46,650 nucleotides of DNA from positions 1 to 46,650 of the forward strand of contig JALEZZ010000090.1 of the NCBI GenBank assembly GCA_022773585.1, given 5' to 3'. Position 1 is the stretch's first letter. Each line of letters opens with the position of its first letter. Source of the stretch: Selenomonas sp. Its GTDB lineage: Bacteria > Bacillota > Negativicutes > Selenomonadales > Selenomonadaceae. Below are positions 8,583 through 16,660 of the stretch, in pieces. The notes under the pieces are model-generated. The model had not been told where the DNA came from. It saw only the letters and a program-made list of their open reading frames with translations, and did not search any database. The translations under genes and the position numbers were made by a program.

Positions 8583-8766
8583 GGCTCCCTCTCAGAGGGA
8601 GCTGTCAGCGAAGCTGACTGAAGGAGTGTCGAAGGTAGGTCAAAGCATATTGCAGGATTGTATCTGCGAAGACGTACCTTCGCAGATACAATCGAATTTG
8701 TTGCCAGTACCTACCTCCGACACTCCCCCTGCCGCAAGCGGCCCTCCCCCCTCTGAGAGGGGGGCT
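8583..8766. repeat. MITE-like palindromic element, full copy A
   Basis: About 184 bp with no ORF. Left end: GGCTCCCTC palindrome, then TCAGCGAAGCTGA hairpin, then GGAGTGTCGAAGGTAGG. Right end in inverse order: CCTACCTCCGACACTCC, GCCGCAAGCGGC, then CCCCCCTCTGAGAGGGGGG. The centre is a perfect 16-bp hairpin (8656-8671 with 8678-8693, GATTGTATCTGCGAAG). It fills most of the 369-bp gap between permease and porin; the rest holds a promoter and a terminator. Confidence 0.9.
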
Positions 8767-8776
8767 AAATGTATAC

Positions 8777-8804
8777 AAAAAGGCTCCGCCGAAGCGGAGC
8801 CTTT
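8777..8804 (-). terminator. Terminator of the porin gene
   Basis: AAAGGCTCCGC-CGAA-GCGGAGCCTTT stem; the minus-strand tail is TTTTTGTATACATTT. Confidence 0.85.
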
Positions 8805-8841
8805 CTGAAACCGGGCAAGCCCGGTATGGTTCTCTCTGAAA

Positions 8842-10128
8842 TCAGAAGAAGAACTCGACACGGCCGAAGAGCTTCTTGAGCTTGAGGTCGTTGGTGTAGA
8901 GATTCTTCGTGTCGCCATAACGGAGCGTCGTGACGATGTTCTTAGCAAGCGTGTACTCGCCGCCGATTTCCCAGCCTTTGTAGCCGCGATTGATGGCATC
9001 ATACGTCGGATCAAGAGCAACGAGACTGCCGAGGTAACGATAAGCTGCCCAAGCACCCCACGTGCCCTTGTTCTCCTGCTGAGCGCCCTTATAGTTGAGC
9101 TCGAAAACATACGCCTTGTCCTCGGAATCCTCAGCATTCGCAAGATCGGTATCGCCCTTTGCATATTCAACATTCAGAGCAACATTCTTGTCAAAGGCAT
9201 ACTTTCCACCAACAGACCAGATGCTGAGATCTTCATCCGAAATGTTGGACCAGATTTTTTCATTCCAGTCAAAGTGCTGATAACCCGCCTTCGTGGAGAG
9301 TTTGCCGAAATCATACGCAAGACCAAGGCCCTGATAATTGGAAGCCTTATCAGAAAGTCCCGCGTTAATCGTCTTGTTATTCACACGACCAACTTCTGCC
9401 GTAACCTTCAGTGCGTTACCAAACGTAACTGCGCCGCCAGAGAACGGATCATCAAAGACAATCGTGTCATTGACACTGGAACCGAATTTGCCGAACTTGC
9501 CCGTGAAGTTCTTGTAGTTGGCCTGTGCCCAAGCGCGCTTCAGCGTGACCGTATCATCATCGTTGCTCTCGCCCGTCGTAGGATTAATGGAAGAACCATC
9601 GCGTTGCATCTTCGTCTTTGCATCGAGACGTGCATGGACATCCCAGTGGTCATTGACCGTAGCCGTCGGCTCGAGACGGAACAGGAGGTTGTCATCCTTG
9701 TCCTTCTGGATCGTGTTGCCGTTATACTTGTACTTGTCGTTCGTGTACGTGTACTCGAGTTTGCCATTCCACTTGACATTGTCGGAATGCTTCTCGAGGT
9801 TCGAGACGCGGACGCCGAGGTTGTTGAGCTCGTCGGAGAACTCAGCAGCGAGCTTGTCGATCATGGCCTTGTCAGCAGCGGAGACATCGCTCTTTGCCAT
9901 GGCTTTTGCGACCATCTGTGCCATCTCATAACGCGTGATGTTCTTGTTGCCCTGGAACGTGCTGTCGCCATAGCCTTCGATGACGCCGTCAGCAGCGAGC
10001 TGCGAAACAGCATCATAAGCCCAATGGTCAGCCGGGACGTCGCTGAACGGATTGGAAGCAGCGAACGTCGTGGATGCTGCACCAACAACGAGAGCCGTCG
10101 TGAGTGCGGAAACGAGAGTCTTCTTCAT
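8842..10128 (-). CDS. ompM: OmpM-type outer-membrane porin with SLH domain
   Basis: A 428-residue exported protein. Residues 1-23 are a signal peptide ending TTFA. Residues 24-80 form one S-layer-homology domain (NPFSDVPADHWAYDAV, then GYGDSTFQGNKNITRYEMAQM). A heptad-rich linker at about 85-115 (LAAEFSDELNNLGVRVSNLEKH) leads into a beta-barrel of alternating strands ending in the aromatic GRVEFFF. In Negativicutes such proteins bind polyamine-modified peptidoglycan through SLH and anchor the outer membrane while acting as a pore. It is monocistronic with AAGGAGGAG before the start, a strong promoter and a terminator, as expected for a very abundant protein. The symbol is by family; paralogues are common. 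Confidence 0.9.
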   Translation of the reverse strand: MKKTLVSALTTALVVGAASTTFAASNPFSDVPADHWAYDAVSQLAADGVIEGYGDSTFQGNKNITRYEMAQMVAKAMAKSDVSAADKAMIDKLAAEFSDELNNLGVRVSNLEKHSDNVKWNGKLEYTYTNDKYKYNGNTIQKDKDDNLLFRLEPTATVNDHWDVHARLDAKTKMQRDGSSINPTTGESNDDDTVTLKRAWAQANYKNFTGKFGKFGSSVNDTIVFDDPFSGGAVTFGNALKVTAEVGRVNNKTINAGLSDKASNYQGLGLAYDFGKLSTKAGYQHFDWNEKIWSNISDEDLSIWSVGGKYAFDKNVALNVEYAKGDTDLANAEDSEDKAYVFELNYKGAQQENKGTWGAWAAYRYLGSLVALDPTYDAINRGYKGWEIGGEYTLAKNIVTTLRYGDTKNLYTNDLKLKKLFGRVEFFF

Positions 10129-10248
10129 GATAAGAAACTCCTCCTTCGTAAAACAGAAAATAAACTTGACTGTCTGTCGATGGAAGAAGCTTCTCCGAAG
10201 TGTCCATGTTTCCTTACGGGTACTTCGTTCCGTCTCCAGACAGTTTTC

Positions 10249-10277
10249 ATCCTAGCATGAAACTGAAAATCTGTCAA
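10249..10277 (-). promoter_or_regulatory. Promoter of the porin gene
   Basis: Minus strand TTGACA, 17-nt spacer, TAGGAT. The leader is about 115 nt. Confidence 0.8.
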
Positions 10278-10320
10278 TGGTTTCATACGTTAAAAATAAA
10301 TATTCCATACTCGAAATCAC

Positions 10321-10794
10321 TCAGTAGCGCTGCCGGTCTTTGAGGGCGCGTTCCATTTCGCGCTTGTCAGCCTTCTTCTTGAGGTCTTCGCGCTTGTCGT
10401 AGTTGTGCTTGCCGCTGGCGAGCGCGAGTTCGAGCTTCGCGCGGCCATGCTTGAAGTAGATCTTGAGCGGCACGAGCGTGTAGCCTTTCTGGCGCGTCTC
10501 GCCGAAGAGCTTCATGATCTCGGATTTGTGCATCAGGAGCTTGCGCTTGCGCAGAGGATCGTGGTTGAAGATGTTCCCCTGCTCGAACGGGCTGATGTGC
10601 ATGTTTTCGAGGTAGATTTCGCCATTCTGGATCGTGGCGAAGCTGTCCTTGAGATTTGCCTTGCCTGCGCGCAGGGACTTGACTTCCGTGCCCTGCAGCT
10701 CGATGCCGGCTTCATAGGCTTCGTGGATGAAGTAGTCGTGCCGCGCCTTGCGGTTCTCGCAGACGATCTTGACAGGGATGTTGTTCTTTCCCAT
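10321..10794 (-). CDS. smpB: SsrA-binding protein SmpB
   Basis: A 157-residue tmRNA-binding protein for trans-translation rescue of stalled ribosomes. Motifs are [30 protein letters not shown] near the N-terminus, ANLKDSF, and the basic tail [30 protein letters not shown] at 10794 is chosen over an in-frame GTG at 10803 because AGGTG sits 6 nt before it and the length then matches the family. It is the last gene of the secG-est-rnr-smpB operon. tmRNA itself is often just downstream in other genomes but is not in this window. Confidence 0.97.
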   Translation of the reverse strand: MGKNNIPVKIVCENRKARHDYFIHEAYEAGIELQGTEVKSLRAGKANLKDSFATIQNGEIYLENMHISPFEQGNIFNHDPLRKRKLLMHKSEIMKLFGETRQKGYTLVPLKIYFKHGRAKLELALASGKHNYDKREDLKKKADKREMERALKDRQRY

Positions 10795-10843
10795 TGTTTT
10801 CACCTAGATTCGAAAATGGAGCTGGTTGCCCAGCCCCATAACA

Positions 10844-13534
10844 TCATTTGCTGTCTTTCGTGCCGTCTTCGGTCTTGCGATGCGGGCGCGGGCGCTGGCG
10901 GTCGGCGCTCCGCTGCTTCTGCTGGAGCTCTTCTTCGCGCTGCTTGCGCTCGTGGTAGCCCGGCGGATCCGGCCAGACGGCCTTGTTGAGACCCGTGACG
11001 CGGACGCGCTGGTAGTCATCGCGGTCGCGCTTCTCACGCTGCGGTTTCGGCGTGCCCCAGGCACCAGCGACGCGCTTTTCGAGGCGCTTCTCGCTGGCGT
11101 CCTTCTTGCCGGACGGACGGCGCGTGTCGCGCTGCTGCGTCGTGCGGCCCGGGCGCTTCTCGCCGCTCTTGCCGCGGTTGCGCGAGGGATGGTCGTCCTT
11201 GCGGTGCTCGGCGGCACGCAGGGCATCGGCAAATGCATTGCCGCCGCCATTGCCGCCACGACGGCCACCGCGCGAACGGCCGCCACGGCCTTTGTCGCCG
11301 CGCTCGCCCTTGCCACCCTTGTCATCCGACTTGCGGCCGCTGCCGCCTTTCTTTCCGCCGCCGACGGCGTTCTTCATCGCGACGGGGTCATAGGCGCCAT
11401 TGTCTTTGAGCACGAAGTCGAGGTTGCGCTCATCGACATTCGCGCGCACGAGCAGGATCTCGACGGCGTCGCCGAGGCGGTACGTCTGCTGCGTCTTTTC
11501 GCCGACCATGGCGTAGAGTTCTTCTTTGTACTCGTAGAAATCGTTGATCATCGTCGAGACATGCACGAGGCCCTCGACGCCATTCTCGAGTTCGACGAAC
11601 AGGCCGAATGCCGTGACGCCCGAGATCGTGCCGGGGAATTCCTCACCGACGAACTGCGCCATGTACTCGATCTTCTTCATGTCCGTCGTCTCGCGCTCGG
11701 CCTCGATGGCGATGCGCTCGCGCTGCGAGGCATGATCGGCGATATCGGGCAGCACCGTGCGGAGCTTTGCCTGGCGCTCGGCCGGCATCGTACCCGTCGC
11801 GAATGTCTCGCGCAGCAGGCGGTGCACGATGAGGTCGGGGTAGCGGCGGATCGGCGACGTGAAATGCGTGTAGTAACGCGCGGCGAGGCCGAAATGGCCG
11901 AGGCTTTCCGCCGCATAGCGTGCCTGCTGCATGGAGCGCAGCGAGACGGTCTCGACGATCTTCTCTTCGGGCTTGCCCTTGACTTTTTCGAGCACCTGCT
12001 GCACGTCGATCGGGCGTACCTTGCCTTCTTCGTCCTGATGGACGAACAGGCCGAACGCGCCTAAGAGGTTGTTGAGGTTTTCGATCTTTTCATCGCTCGG
12101 CTGCTCATGCACGCGATAGAGGAACGGCAGATGCTTGAGGTCCATATGCTTCGCCACGGTCTCATTGGCCGCGAGCATGCATTCCTCGATGATCGACTCC
12201 GCGAGCGAGCCCGTGCGCTTGATGAGCTCGATCGGATGGCCTTTTTCGTCGAGCTTGACCTTGACTTCCGGAATCTCGAAGTCGATGGAGCCGCGCGCAT
12301 GGCGCTTCGCCTTCATGATGTGGCGAAGCTCTTCAAGCGTTTCGAGCATCGGCAGGATGTCTTTCTGGCGCTCGATTTCCTCGGGGTCTTTGTCGACGAG
12401 GACGCGGTTGACAATGTTATAGGTAAGACGGCGGTAGACGTGGATGACGGCCGGGACAATCTCGTAGCTCGTGATCTCGCCCTCGGGGCTCACCTGCATC
12501 TCGCAGGCCATCGAGAGGCGGTCAACGCCGGCGTTGAGGCTGCAGATGCCATTGGAAAGCGCGAACGGAAGCATCGGAACGACGCGGTCGACGAGGTAGA
12601 CGCTCGTGCCGCGCTCGTAGGCCTCTTTGTCGAGCGGCTCGCCCTCGCGGACATACCACGAGACATCGGCGATGTAGACGCCGAGGAAATAGGAGCCGTC
12701 ATCGTTTTTCTTGACATAGACGCCGTCATCGAAGTCCTTCGAATCGTCGCCATCGACCGTGACAATCGTCAGATCGCGGCGGTCGCGGCGGCCTTCGTAT
12801 TCGTCCGGCGAAGGGTTCTGCTCGATGTGGTCGGCGATGTCCTGCACTTCCTCGGGGAAGTCTTCGGCAAGCTCGTACTGGCGCATGACAGCGAGCACGT
12901 CGACGCCCGGGTCGCCTTTCTGTCCGAGCACTTCGACGACCTTGCCTTCGGCATTGTGGCGGGCTTCCGGCCATTTCGTGATTTCGACGACGACCTTGCT
13001 GCCCGTCTTCGCGCCGTGGAACGCTTTCTTCGGCACGAAGATGTCGCTGTTGAGCTTCGTGTTGTCCGGCGAAACGAAGCCGAACGTCTTGCGGCTGTCA
13101 AACGTGCCGACGATGCGCTCGTTCGCGCGCTCAATGACGCGGATGATTTCGCCTTCGCGCGAGCGGCCCTCTTCCTCCGGCGGCGTGACGCGCGCGATGA
13201 CGCGGTCGCCATGCATGGCCGTCGCAAGGTGAACGCCCGGGACGAAGACGTCCGTGTCCTCATCCGTCTCCTTGATGTCCGGGATGATGAAGCCGAAACC
13301 TTTTGCCGTCATCGAGAGGCGTCCGACGACGAGGTGCATGCGCTCCGGCGTGCCATAGAGGTCGCTGCGGTTCTTGATGAGGCGCGCTTCCGTCTCCAGC
13401 GCCTCCAGCGCGGCCGGGAACGCCACGAGTTCCTCGCCCTCGAGCCCCATGCCCTCGGCGATGTCTTCGGACAGCATCGGCCGGTCGGCCTCTTTTACGA
13501 ATGTGTAGATCCGTTCTTTTAAATCGAGTTCCAT
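10844..13534 (-). CDS. rnr: Ribonuclease R
   Basis: An 896-residue 3'-5' exoribonuclease. Domains in order: an N-terminal winged helix (to about 65), cold-shock OB folds (about 70-225), the RNB catalytic domain (about 245-570, with DGDDSKDFDDGVYV metal ligands and HFTSPIRRYPDLIVHR), and an S1 domain (about 625-710). The last 180 residues are a low-complexity, strongly basic tail rich in RG, GGR and KR (GGRSRGGRRGGNGGGN), longer than usual and probably a structured-RNA or ribosome-binding arm. It works with SmpB/tmRNA in decay of tagged messages, and smpB is the next gene (49 nt). AAAGG precedes the ATG. Confidence 0.96.
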   Translation of the reverse strand: MELDLKERIYTFVKEADRPMLSEDIAEGMGLEGEELVAFPAALEALETEARLIKNRSDLYGTPERMHLVVGRLSMTAKGFGFIIPDIKETDEDTDVFVPGVHLATAMHGDRVIARVTPPEEEGRSREGEIIRVIERANERIVGTFDSRKTFGFVSPDNTKLNSDIFVPKKAFHGAKTGSKVVVEITKWPEARHNAEGKVVEVLGQKGDPGVDVLAVMRQYELAEDFPEEVQDIADHIEQNPSPDEYEGRRDRRDLTIVTVDGDDSKDFDDGVYVKKNDDGSYFLGVYIADVSWYVREGEPLDKEAYERGTSVYLVDRVVPMLPFALSNGICSLNAGVDRLSMACEMQVSPEGEITSYEIVPAVIHVYRRLTYNIVNRVLVDKDPEEIERQKDILPMLETLEELRHIMKAKRHARGSIDFEIPEVKVKLDEKGHPIELIKRTGSLAESIIEECMLAANETVAKHMDLKHLPFLYRVHEQPSDEKIENLNNLLGAFGLFVHQDEEGKVRPIDVQQVLEKVKGKPEEKIVETVSLRSMQQARYAAESLGHFGLAARYYTHFTSPIRRYPDLIVHRLLRETFATGTMPAERQAKLRTVLPDIADHASQRERIAIEAERETTDMKKIEYMAQFVGEEFPGTISGVTAFGLFVELENGVEGLVHVSTMINDFYEYKEELYAMVGEKTQQTYRLGDAVEILLVRANVDERNLDFVLKDNGAYDPVAMKNAVGGGKKGGSGRKSDDKGGKGERGDKGRGGRSRGGRRGGNGGGNAFADALRAAEHRKDDHPSRNRGKSGEKRPGRTTQQRDTRRPSGKKDASEKRLEKRVAGAWGTPKPQREKRDRDDYQRVRVTGLNKAVWPDPPGYHERKQREEELQQKQRSADRQRPRPHRKTEDGTKDSK

Positions 13535-13564
13535 AAAAATCCTTTCAATGCATTCAAACTTCAG

Positions 13565-13759
13565 CCTCCCTCTCAGAGGGAGGGGGACCGCGAAGCGGTG
13601 GTGGGAGTGTCGGAGGTAGGGAAAATGATTTCTATCGATTGTGTTCTGCGAAGGATTCGCTGGTGTGATTCCTCCGACAGTACAATCCAGCGCATCCTAT
13701 CGTCCTACCTTCGACACTCCTTCAGTCGCCTTCGGCGCCAGCTCCCTCTGAGAGGGAGC
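13565..13759. repeat. MITE-like palindromic element, full copy B
   Basis: About 195 bp with the same order as copy A: CCTCCCTCTCAGAGGGAGG palindrome, ACCGCGAAGCGGT hairpin, GGAGTGTCGGAGGTAGG, a degenerate central hairpin starting GATTGTGTTCTGCGAAGGA and ending ACAATC, then CCTACCTTCGACACTCC, CGCCTTCGGCG and CTCCCTCTGAGAGGGAG. It fills the est-rnr gap and supplies the end of est. Confidence 0.88.
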
Positions 13760-14537
13760 CTTTCAAATCCGTTTCTGTCTTCTTCCAATGGAAATGCCAT
13801 TTTCCCGCCAGGAATTTCGCCGTCGCGGCGAAGACCTTGTCGCGTTCGCAGTCGAGCGGCAGCAGGTGGCCTGACCGCCTGAGGTAGAGGACTTCCTTTT
13901 TCGCTGATGCGATGTGCTCATAGAGGTATCCCGCACTCTTGACATCGGCAGTATGATCCTGGAGGCTGTGGAGAATCAGCGTCGGACGGTCAACGTTTTT
14001 CAGCTGTTCCGTCATGGTGTGAATCAGGCCAAAAAGCTCATGCACGGAGACGAGCGGCATCGTCAGATACGTCTCATTGACGGCCTCGGGGACTTCCTTC
14101 ATCGGCTTGCGGCGCTTCGGCACATAGCGGCCGCGGCAGAATTTCAGAGGCGGCAGGCGGTCGGCACCGCGTTCGGGCGCGATGAAGACCGGCGTCGCAA
14201 GGCTCACGATGCGATGGACCTTTTTCTCTGCCGCAAGCAGGAACGCGAGCACGCCTCCCATCGAATGACCGACGATGGAAATCTTCTTGCAGCAGCCTGC
14301 GAGCATCGCGTAACCGTCGCGCGCCGAGTCGAGCCAGTCCTCCGCCGTCTGGCGGCTGAGGTCTTCCTCATTCGTGCCATGGCCCGCGAGCCTCGGAGCA
14401 AGCACGGTGAAGCCCTGCCGCGCAAGCGCGCGCCCGAGGAGCAAGAGGTCTGCCGGGCTCCCCGTGAAGCCGTGCAGCAGCAGCACGCCGTGCGGGCCGC
14501 CAGGGATAAAGAAGGGTTCTGCACCTTTCTGAATCAT
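13722..14537 (-). CDS. est: Alpha/beta-hydrolase carboxylesterase (YvaK/Est type)
   Basis: A 271-residue serine hydrolase. LLLHGFTGSPADLLLLGRAL is the oxyanion region, GHSMGG the nucleophile elbow, HSLQDHTAD carries the acid Asp and RRSGHLLPLD the catalytic His. It matches the Est30/YvaK monoacylglycerol-lipase-like family, which sits between secG and rnr in Firmicutes, as here. The start at MIQKGAEP is chosen because AGGAGG lies 7 nt upstream; an in-frame ATG at 14564 lacks one. The final 12 residues (GSLSEGAGAEGD) and the stop codon are encoded by repeat element B, so the original 3' end was replaced. Confidence 0.9.
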   Translation of the reverse strand: MIQKGAEPFFIPGGPHGVLLLHGFTGSPADLLLLGRALARQGFTVLAPRLAGHGTNEEDLSRQTAEDWLDSARDGYAMLAGCCKKISIVGHSMGGVLAFLLAAEKKVHRIVSLATPVFIAPERGADRLPPLKFCRGRYVPKRRKPMKEVPEAVNETYLTMPLVSVHELFGLIHTMTEQLKNVDRPTLILHSLQDHTADVKSAGYLYEHIASAKKEVLYLRRSGHLLPLDCERDKVFAATAKFLAGKWHFHWKKTETDLKGSLSEGAGAEGD

Positions 14538-14612
14538 GCGGTTTCCTCCTCCCTGCGCATACAAGAAAAAACGCCCTCCCCTGCCACGGCAAGAGAGAAC
14601 GCTTCTCCCATA

Positions 14613-14840
14613 TCATGATGTCATGCGGGCGATCACGATGGTGATGAGGGCGAAGAGGATGGCGAGCACGACGGTCACGCGAGCGAGCAGCGCGTCCATG
14701 CCGCGTGCCTTGCTCGAAAAGACCGTTTCCGCGCCGCCGCCGAGGCCGCCCATGCCGTCCGATTTCGCTTCTTGTCCGAGCACGGCCGCGATGAGCGCGA
14801 TGCAGACAATCGCGTCGAGTATCATCAATAAGGTCAGCAA
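14613..14840 (-). CDS. secG: Preprotein translocase subunit SecG
   Basis: A 75-residue inner-membrane protein with two hydrophobic helices (about 3-20 and 52-72) joined by a Gly-rich loop (GMGGLGGGAETVFSSKARGMD), the SecG signature. It stimulates SecYEG export. It starts at TTG with AGGAGG 8 nt before, and leads the secG-est-rnr-smpB operon. Confidence 0.95.
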   Translation of the reverse strand: MLTLLMILDAIVCIALIAAVLGQEAKSDGMGGLGGGAETVFSSKARGMDALLARVTVVLAILFALITIVIARMTS

Positions 14841-14878
14841 ACCTATGCCTCCTGTTCTTGTGGTAGAAGTTACAGTTT

Positions 14879-14908
14879 ATCTTATCACAATCGCATGTTA
14901 TATGGCAA
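14879..14908 (-). promoter_or_regulatory. Promoter of the secG-est-rnr-smpB operon
   Basis: Minus strand TTGCCA, 18-nt spacer, TAAGAT, directly after the pyk terminator. Confidence 0.6.
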
Positions 14909-14940
14909 GAAAAAAAGCACCTCGCCATGCGAAGTGCTTT
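14904..14940 (-). terminator. Terminator of pyk
   Basis: AAAGCAC-x-TCGC / GCGA-x-GTGCTTT stem with a 3-nt loop, followed on the minus strand by TTTTTTTCTTG. Confidence 0.9.
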
Positions 14941-14956
14941 CGATAAATCATGCGAT

Positions 14957-15022
14957 TTGTCAGGCTGGAGCACCCTACTACTCCCCCCGCCCTTCGGGCC
15001 CGTCCCCCCTCAATGAGGGGGG
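14957..15022. repeat. Partial palindromic element (copy D) after pyk
   Basis: A right half-element of the subfamily seen at 46442-46617: TTGTCAG, then CCTACTACTCC, GCCCTTCGGGC, and CCCCCCTCaatGAGGGGGG. It lies between the pyk stop and its terminator. Confidence 0.8.
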
Positions 15023-15033
15023 CTGAGTGGTCG

Positions 15034-16461
15034 TTAGATCTGGTACACGCGGATCATGTTCGTGTTGTTGCCGACGCTCGTCTTGCTCTGGAGCTTGATG
15101 CCGGAGGTGATGATCGTCGTGTCGCCGCGCTTGAGCGTGCCCTGCTTGACAGCAGCCGAAACGGCGTTGTTGATCATCTCGTCCACGTCTTTCCACTGCG
15201 TGCCGAGAACCGGCAGGACGCCCCAGCGAAGGTTCAGCTGGCGGACGACCTTTGCATCCGGCGTATAAGCAACAATCGTTGCTTTCGGGCGGTAACGAGA
15301 GACGACTTTCGTCGTGTAGCCGCTGACGGTCGGCGTGATGATGGCCGGGACGTCGAGTTCCCATGCCATCTGGACCGTCGCATGTGCCACGGCGCGCGTG
15401 CGGGACTGGAGGTGCTCGATGCCGCGCTCGACGAAAAGTTCCTTGTACTCGAGCGAGCTCTCGATGCGCTGCGCGATGCGGTTCATCGTCGAAACAGCCT
15501 CGATTGGATAGTCACCGGAAGCCGTCTCGCCGGAGAGCATGATGGCATCCGTGCCATCGAGGATGGCGTTGCCGACGTCGGAAACTTCGGCGCGCGTCGG
15601 GCGCGGATTCGTCGTCATGGACTCGAGCATCTGCGTTGCGACGATGACCGGCTTGCCCGCCTTGTTGCACTTCTTGATGATCTCTTTCTGAATGAGAGGC
15701 ACGTCTTCAGCCGGAACCTCGACGCCGAGGTCGCCGCGCGCGACCATGATGCCGTCGGAGACTTCGAGGATGTCGTCAAAGTTCTTGACGCCTTCGAGGT
15801 TCTCGATCTTCGGCAGGATCTCCATGTGGCCGTTGTGCTCCTCGATGAGCTTGCGGATGGCGAGCACGTCCTCCGGGCGCTGGATGAAGGAAGCAGCGAC
15901 AAAGTCCATGTCCTGCTCGCAGCCGAAGATGATGTCTTTCTCATCCTGCTCGGAAATCGGCGGCAGGCCGAGGCTGACGCCAGGAGCAGCGACGCGCTTC
16001 TTCGTGGACATCTTGCCGTCGTTCTGAATCGTCGTGATGATGTCCTTGCCGCGAATCTCGTCGACCTTCAGAGCGACGAGGCCGTCGGAGAGCAGCAGCG
16101 TGTCGCCCGGCTTCACTTCCGTATAAAGGCCTTTGTGGTTGACGGAAACATGCGTCTCGTCACCAGGCGTCTCGTCATACGTCAGCGTGAACTGCTTGCC
16201 CTTTTCGAGCATCACGCTGCCATCCTTGAACTCGCCGAGACGCATCTCCGGGCCTTTCGTGTCGAGCACGAGCGAGATGACCTTGCCAGCCTTCTTCGCT
16301 GCCTCGCGAACCATGTTGATGCGGCGGAGGTGCTCCGCGTGATCGCCGTGCGAGAAATTGAAACGGGCCAGATTCATGCCGTTTTCAATGAGCGCGTCAA
16401 CAACGCCCGGCTTCTCCGTCGCGGGACCCTGCGTGCAGATGATTTTCGTCTTCTTTAACAT
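15034..16461 (-). CDS. pyk: Pyruvate kinase
   Basis: A 475-residue enzyme converting phosphoenolpyruvate and ADP to pyruvate and ATP. MLKKTKIICTQGPATEKPGVVDALIENGMNLARFNFSHG is the N-terminal active-site segment, LDTKGPEMRLG and LPKIENLEGVKNFDDIL (catalytic Lys) follow, and MVARGDLGVE and ATQMLESM close the barrel. It lacks the extra PEP-utiliser domain of Bacillus enzymes. The start has GGAGG 8 nt upstream; an earlier in-frame ATG at 16488 does not. It is monocistronic. A weak TTTACT-18-TACGAT lies upstream. Confidence 0.97.
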   Translation of the reverse strand: MLKKTKIICTQGPATEKPGVVDALIENGMNLARFNFSHGDHAEHLRRINMVREAAKKAGKVISLVLDTKGPEMRLGEFKDGSVMLEKGKQFTLTYDETPGDETHVSVNHKGLYTEVKPGDTLLLSDGLVALKVDEIRGKDIITTIQNDGKMSTKKRVAAPGVSLGLPPISEQDEKDIIFGCEQDMDFVAASFIQRPEDVLAIRKLIEEHNGHMEILPKIENLEGVKNFDDILEVSDGIMVARGDLGVEVPAEDVPLIQKEIIKKCNKAGKPVIVATQMLESMTTNPRPTRAEVSDVGNAILDGTDAIMLSGETASGDYPIEAVSTMNRIAQRIESSLEYKELFVERGIEHLQSRTRAVAHATVQMAWELDVPAIITPTVSGYTTKVVSRYRPKATIVAYTPDAKVVRQLNLRWGVLPVLGTQWKDVDEMINNAVSAAVKQGTLKRGDTTIITSGIKLQSKTSVGNNTNMIRVYQI

Positions 16462-16626
16462 GTCATACCTCCACAGTTCTAAAATCAATTTCAGTTACTG
16501 AACCTAAACTTCGTTGCCTTTATCGTAACACTCTTTCGGCGGGCAAGTAAAGAGGTTTTCGGCGCATTTTGGAAAAAATTTGCAGGAAGTTCGGGTTCTT
16601 TCTTATTGGTTCTGATTGCGTGTATA

Positions 16627-16660
16627 CAAAAAGCAAAAAGCGGCGTTTTTCGTATCGCCG
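16627..16660 (-). terminator. Terminator of hexokinase gene
   Basis: A CGGCG / CGCCG stem with a 10-nt loop directly after the stop, followed on the minus strand by CTTTTTGCTTTTTG. Confidence 0.65.

Noticed and set aside
8583..8766. CRISPR array
   Set aside because: The repeats are inverted halves of one element, not regularly spaced direct repeats, and no cas gene is present.
8626..9173. Short frames crossing the repeat element near the porin
   Set aside because: They run through palindromic repeat DNA or antisense to the porin and have no start signals.
12107..13522. Plus-strand frame opposite rnr
   Set aside because: Antisense to the catalytic domain of RNase R, with no recognisable domain.
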